DNA of 23,317 nt, taken from positions 1 through 23,317 of the forward strand of contig JAGVPS010000049.1 in the NCBI GenBank assembly GCA_020052135.1, given 5' to 3'. The notes below the pieces were generated by a model that ran no database searches, was not told the origin of the DNA, and saw only the letters and a program-made list of their open reading frames with translations. A program made the translations under genes and the position numbers. Origin of the DNA: Minisyncoccota bacterium (GTDB taxonomy: Bacteria > Patescibacteriota > Minisyncoccia > UBA6257 > 1-14-0-10-40-38). Of the stretch, positions 21,045-23,317 are shown piece by piece; position 1 is the first letter of the stretch, and each line of letters starts with the position of its first letter.

Positions 21045-21260
21045 TAATCTGCGGACTATTCTCCCCCGCGTTTCATCATATGCTCCAAACTCGAGAATGA
21101 CGGTGTCTCCGGGCAAAATTCTAATATAGTGCAGGCGCATTTTGCCTGACAAATGAGCAAGCACAAGCGTACCATTCTCGAGACGAACTCGAAACGTTGT
21201 TGCGGGAAGTGCCTCCTCTACGACGCCGCGCACCTGGCGGACATCTTTAGTATTGGGCAT
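21042..21260 (-). CDS. infA: Translation initiation factor IF-1
   Basis: A 72-residue single OB-fold protein that binds the 30S A site. Seen: VRGVVEEALPATTFRVRLENG, VLAHLSGKMRLHYIRILPGD and VILEFGAYDETRGRIVRRL, all typical. It is first in the ribosomal cluster, about 150 bases after a strong promoter. No Shine-Dalgarno precedes the ATG. Confidence 0.98.
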   Translation of the reverse strand: MPNTKDVRQVRGVVEEALPATTFRVRLENGTLVLAHLSGKMRLHYIRILPGDTVILEFGAYDETRGRIVRRL

Positions 21261-21410
21261 ACCAGGTAGTAGAAACGGGATAGATGTAGTAAATCATAGG
21301 TAGCTCGTCTAGACAATCGCGTTTTCACTACCCGGAATACATATTGCATAAAATCCCTACTTCCCTGTGCGGGGAACCGGTAAGCCCCATAAGGCTTTTA
21401 CACAACATGA
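21261..21410 (-). promoter_or_regulatory. Leader of the infA-ribosomal protein cluster
   Basis: The predicted transcript has about 150 untranslated bases. It contains GGGGCTTACCGGTTCCCC, a hairpin with GGGG/CCCC closing and a central ACCGGT, near 21373-21390. It could be an autoregulatory target for an operon protein such as S4 or S13, but no match to a known site was recognised. Confidence 0.4.
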
Positions 21411-21416
21411 GTAGGT

Positions 21417-21445
21417 ATGATAGCGGGTATGCATATATTAGTCAA
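21417..21445 (-). promoter_or_regulatory. Strong sigma70-type promoter of the infA cluster
   Basis: TTGACT (21445-21440), exactly 17 bases, TATCAT (21422-21417) on the minus strand; each hexamer differs from consensus by one base. The -35 box overlaps the final Val-Asp codons and stop of the upstream gene (GTTGACTAA). This fits a highly expressed ribosomal operon without UP-element support, as alpha lacks its C-terminal domain. Confidence 0.7.
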
Positions 21446-23030
21446 CAGTTACGCGTATTTTCTCGGTTTGCAGGGGTACGCGCCGTACCCAAAACGGCCA
21501 GAGGGAGATTTTGGCGCTTTCAATACCAGGTAAGGAAAAGATAAGGGTGCGAAGCTCTTCTTCGACGCGTCCCTTTATTTTTGATTTCACGGCATCCTGG
21601 TCAATGGTTCGGACAAGTTCTGCCTCATACGTTACCGGGAAAGTAAACTTTGTTTGAGCATCAAACGCACCCTTGCTGTAGGTTATTGCATACCGCTTGA
21701 CCGTAAAATCTGCCCCGCCCGCTTCGTTTTTGACGCGGTCACTAAACATGCCTGCTATATCTTTTTCGCGAAACGCCATGAAAGACAACTCCCCTTCGGC
21801 AAAGAGAGCGAATTTCCCTTCGGTGCTCGCTTGGCTGTCTATTTTAGATTCAAGTATTTTGAAAGTCTCGGCGCCATCTACCACGGTAAAATCTTTAGGC
21901 AATTTGGCGCGCATGAGTTCATAAATAGATGATTGAAGCGTTTCTGCGATGGTCATTTGCGCCTGTTTCAAGTCTGCATCGCTCGGATAGGCAACTTGTC
22001 CCACAAATCCTCCCGTCATAGCTCCCGTTGAAATTCCATAGAAGGTCTCGGCCTTCGGAGTACCGGAAAAGCCGGGGATGGTAAATTTTGAGACTGGACC
22101 GATATTATAATCGCTCCCTGCTTTATCAGCGACAACATGGGTATCAATAGACGAAGGAACGATCTTTCCATCCTCAATTTTCGCGCCCGGGACCGTGATA
22201 CTTTCCGTGAGCCGATACACCGTACCTTCGGGAGTCACAAATCTGGTGCTCTTCACAAGCCCCTGCGGCTCCGAACTGTGCGCGTTAAATACCGTGATTA
22301 TTCCCGTTGCTTTTTCAGACACTTGTCGCTTTAGAGAAGCGGGAAAAGAAAGCTGAATGTTCTTTTTTTCACTAAATCTTTCCCCGGGTATGATCGCGTT
22401 TTTCGAATCAAAATCAGAAATTCCCTTATCAACAGAAACGGCGCCGCTGTAAGACCAATTTGTACGTGCCGCAACGAGCATGATGTCAGCTCGGGGCAGA
22501 ACACGAACGCCCAGAAACCAGCCTAATGCGACAAGACAGATGAACATGAGCACAACCGCAAAAAGACGGGGTGCTGGTACCCTAAATCTCCTATGAGGCT
22601 GGGATGCATGGTGTTGCGGCTCTTCGGAGAGTGTGGGAGGCGTTTTCCGACGAGGATGTGTTGCTTCTTCTTCCCTGATCTGTTCTTCCCGCCCATGAGA
22701 CGGGGTGGCCGACGCGGTATGCGGCGCTTCCCGCTTCGCCGTTACAATATCCAAAAACTGCTTACCCGCTCCCCCAAAGAAGGGGTTCACGCACCGAAGC
22801 CCCGCATTCTTAGCGAGCTCTATCACACGATCATCAACCGACTCGACTACGATATGCTTACCCAGGGCATCTCCTTCGCGCTTTAAAAGCTTAAAATTAG
22901 TGGCTGATTCCGCTAATTTAGAAAAACGGGGAATTGCGAGAGTAATCTCCTCTGCTTCCGCGTCAAGAACCTGCTCAACGACAAACGTTGCTTCATCATT
23001 TTTATTAACCGCGATTTTTTTAAGGGCCAT
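21438..23030 (-). CDS. Membrane-anchored protein with baseplate-J-like region, function unknown
   Basis: A 530-residue protein. Residues 1-95 form a cytoplasmic domain (EEITLAIPRFSKLAESATNFKLL..., HIVVESVDDRVIELAKNAGL) that looks like a small alpha/beta fold. Residues 96-150 are a charged, proline- and histidine-rich linker. One membrane helix lies at about 154-176, and the remaining 350 residues are predicted outside. Within these, FVTPEGTVYRLTESITVPG, AGSDYNIGP and TIPGFSGTPKAETF, then MTGGFVGQ, resemble the baseplate J/gp47-like proteins widely annotated in Patescibacteria. It could be a surface or adhesion apparatus part. It stands upstream of infA; its stop overlaps the infA promoter. 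No Shine-Dalgarno. Confidence 0.75.
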   Translation of the reverse strand: MALKKIAVNKNDEATFVVEQVLDAEAEEITLAIPRFSKLAESATNFKLLKREGDALGKHIVVESVDDRVIELAKNAGLRCVNPFFGGAGKQFLDIVTAKREAPHTASATPSHGREEQIREEEATHPRRKTPPTLSEEPQHHASQPHRRFRVPAPRLFAVVLMFICLVALGWFLGVRVLPRADIMLVAARTNWSYSGAVSVDKGISDFDSKNAIIPGERFSEKKNIQLSFPASLKRQVSEKATGIITVFNAHSSEPQGLVKSTRFVTPEGTVYRLTESITVPGAKIEDGKIVPSSIDTHVVADKAGSDYNIGPVSKFTIPGFSGTPKAETFYGISTGAMTGGFVGQVAYPSDADLKQAQMTIAETLQSSIYELMRAKLPKDFTVVDGAETFKILESKIDSQASTEGKFALFAEGELSFMAFREKDIAGMFSDRVKNEAGGADFTVKRYAITYSKGAFDAQTKFTFPVTYEAELVRTIDQDAVKSKIKGRVEEELRTLIFSLPGIESAKISLWPFWVRRVPLQTEKIRVTVD

Positions 23031-23056
23031 GAGATGTATGTGAATAAATGTGGTGC

Positions 23057-23317
23057 CTACGGCGCATGAAATTCTTCTCCAAATTTCTGAAGTGCTTCCC
23101 GAAGCCAGCGAGCGCGCCTGCGCGCAACTTTATTTAGTGTATCATCTGCGGACGAAAAGAAAAAATGCGAAAGCGCCGAACGCGCTCTAAAATCCCATGC
23201 GGAAAAGATATCCTTGTTTGCTTCCCCTGTCCTGGGGAATAGAGCATCCCCGTACGCTATGGGTAGAAAACGGATCCGATTGCCAGATCGAGTGCGAAAA
23301 TGCCCGGTAAAGACGAT
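23057..23317 (-). CDS. C-terminal end of an unidentified protein (partial)
   Basis: The minus-strand frame is open from the window edge to a TAG at 23059-23057, giving 86 residues. They start FTGHFRTRSGNRIRFLPIAYGD and end RRARWLREALQKFGEEFHAP. The last third is a basic, probably helical segment. The 5' part is outside the window and the family is not recognised. It ends 26 bases before the 530-residue gene, so the two are probably co-transcribed. Low-ambiguity codon choice across the frame supports a real gene. Confidence 0.65.
   Translation of the reverse strand: MVFTGHFRTRSGNRIRFLPIAYGDALFPRTGEANKDIFSAWDFRARSALSHFFFSSADDTLNKVARRRARWLREALQKFGEEFHAP

Noticed and set aside
23057..23317. RuvX or ComF C-terminus for the partial gene
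   Set aside because: The visible residues do not show the conserved end motifs of either family.

Overview
The window looks like a chromosome segment of a Patescibacteria (Candidate Phyla Radiation) bacterium, most likely of the Parcubacteria group. This is inferred from compact, atypically short core proteins: a 261-residue RNA polymerase alpha without its C-terminal domain, a 113-residue L13 and a short prolyl-tRNA synthetase. Further support comes from near-absence of Shine-Dalgarno sequences before core genes and from many short palindromic intergenic repeats. mreC and mreD end in TGA, so the genetic code is standard and not the UGA-glycine code of Gracilibacteria/Absconditabacteria. No tRNA, rRNA or CRISPR array was seen.

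Layout: all confident genes except one lie on the minus strand, so they read from right to left. From the right end: the 3' end of an unidentified gene; a membrane-anchored protein with a baseplate-J-like region; a sigma70-type promoter and about 150-nt leader; then a translation/transcription cluster infA-rpmJ-rpsM-rpsK-rpsD-rpoA-rplQ-rplM-rpsI and a small membrane protein. Next come murA, a reverse transcriptase remnant, a second mreB, a DNA polymerase III delta'-like gene, frr, rseP, a 91-residue orphan with its own promoter and terminator, and proS. A cell-shape cluster mreB-mreC-mreD-mrdA follows, then galT, a small exporter, tpiA and a SIMPL-domain protein. After a plus-strand orphan membrane gene (1476-1916) the window ends with murB, preceded by a long structured leader.

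The genes fit together as a ribosome/RNA polymerase block plus a peptidoglycan and elongasome block: MurA and MurB perform the two steps to UDP-MurNAc, and MreBCD with PBP2 direct lateral wall synthesis.

The most unusual features are non-coding. At least four families of roughly 70-180 bp imperfect palindromes (A: four copies; B: three; C: two; D: one) fill the gaps between co-directional genes almost exactly from the stop codon of one to the start codon of the next, sometimes supplying the stop codon. Other points of interest are a three-arm, attenuator-like murB leader; a homopolymer in the murA promoter spacer; a perfect 34-bp palindrome beside the reverse transcriptase remnant; and an Asp-to-Asn change in the phosphate-2 loop of the second MreB.
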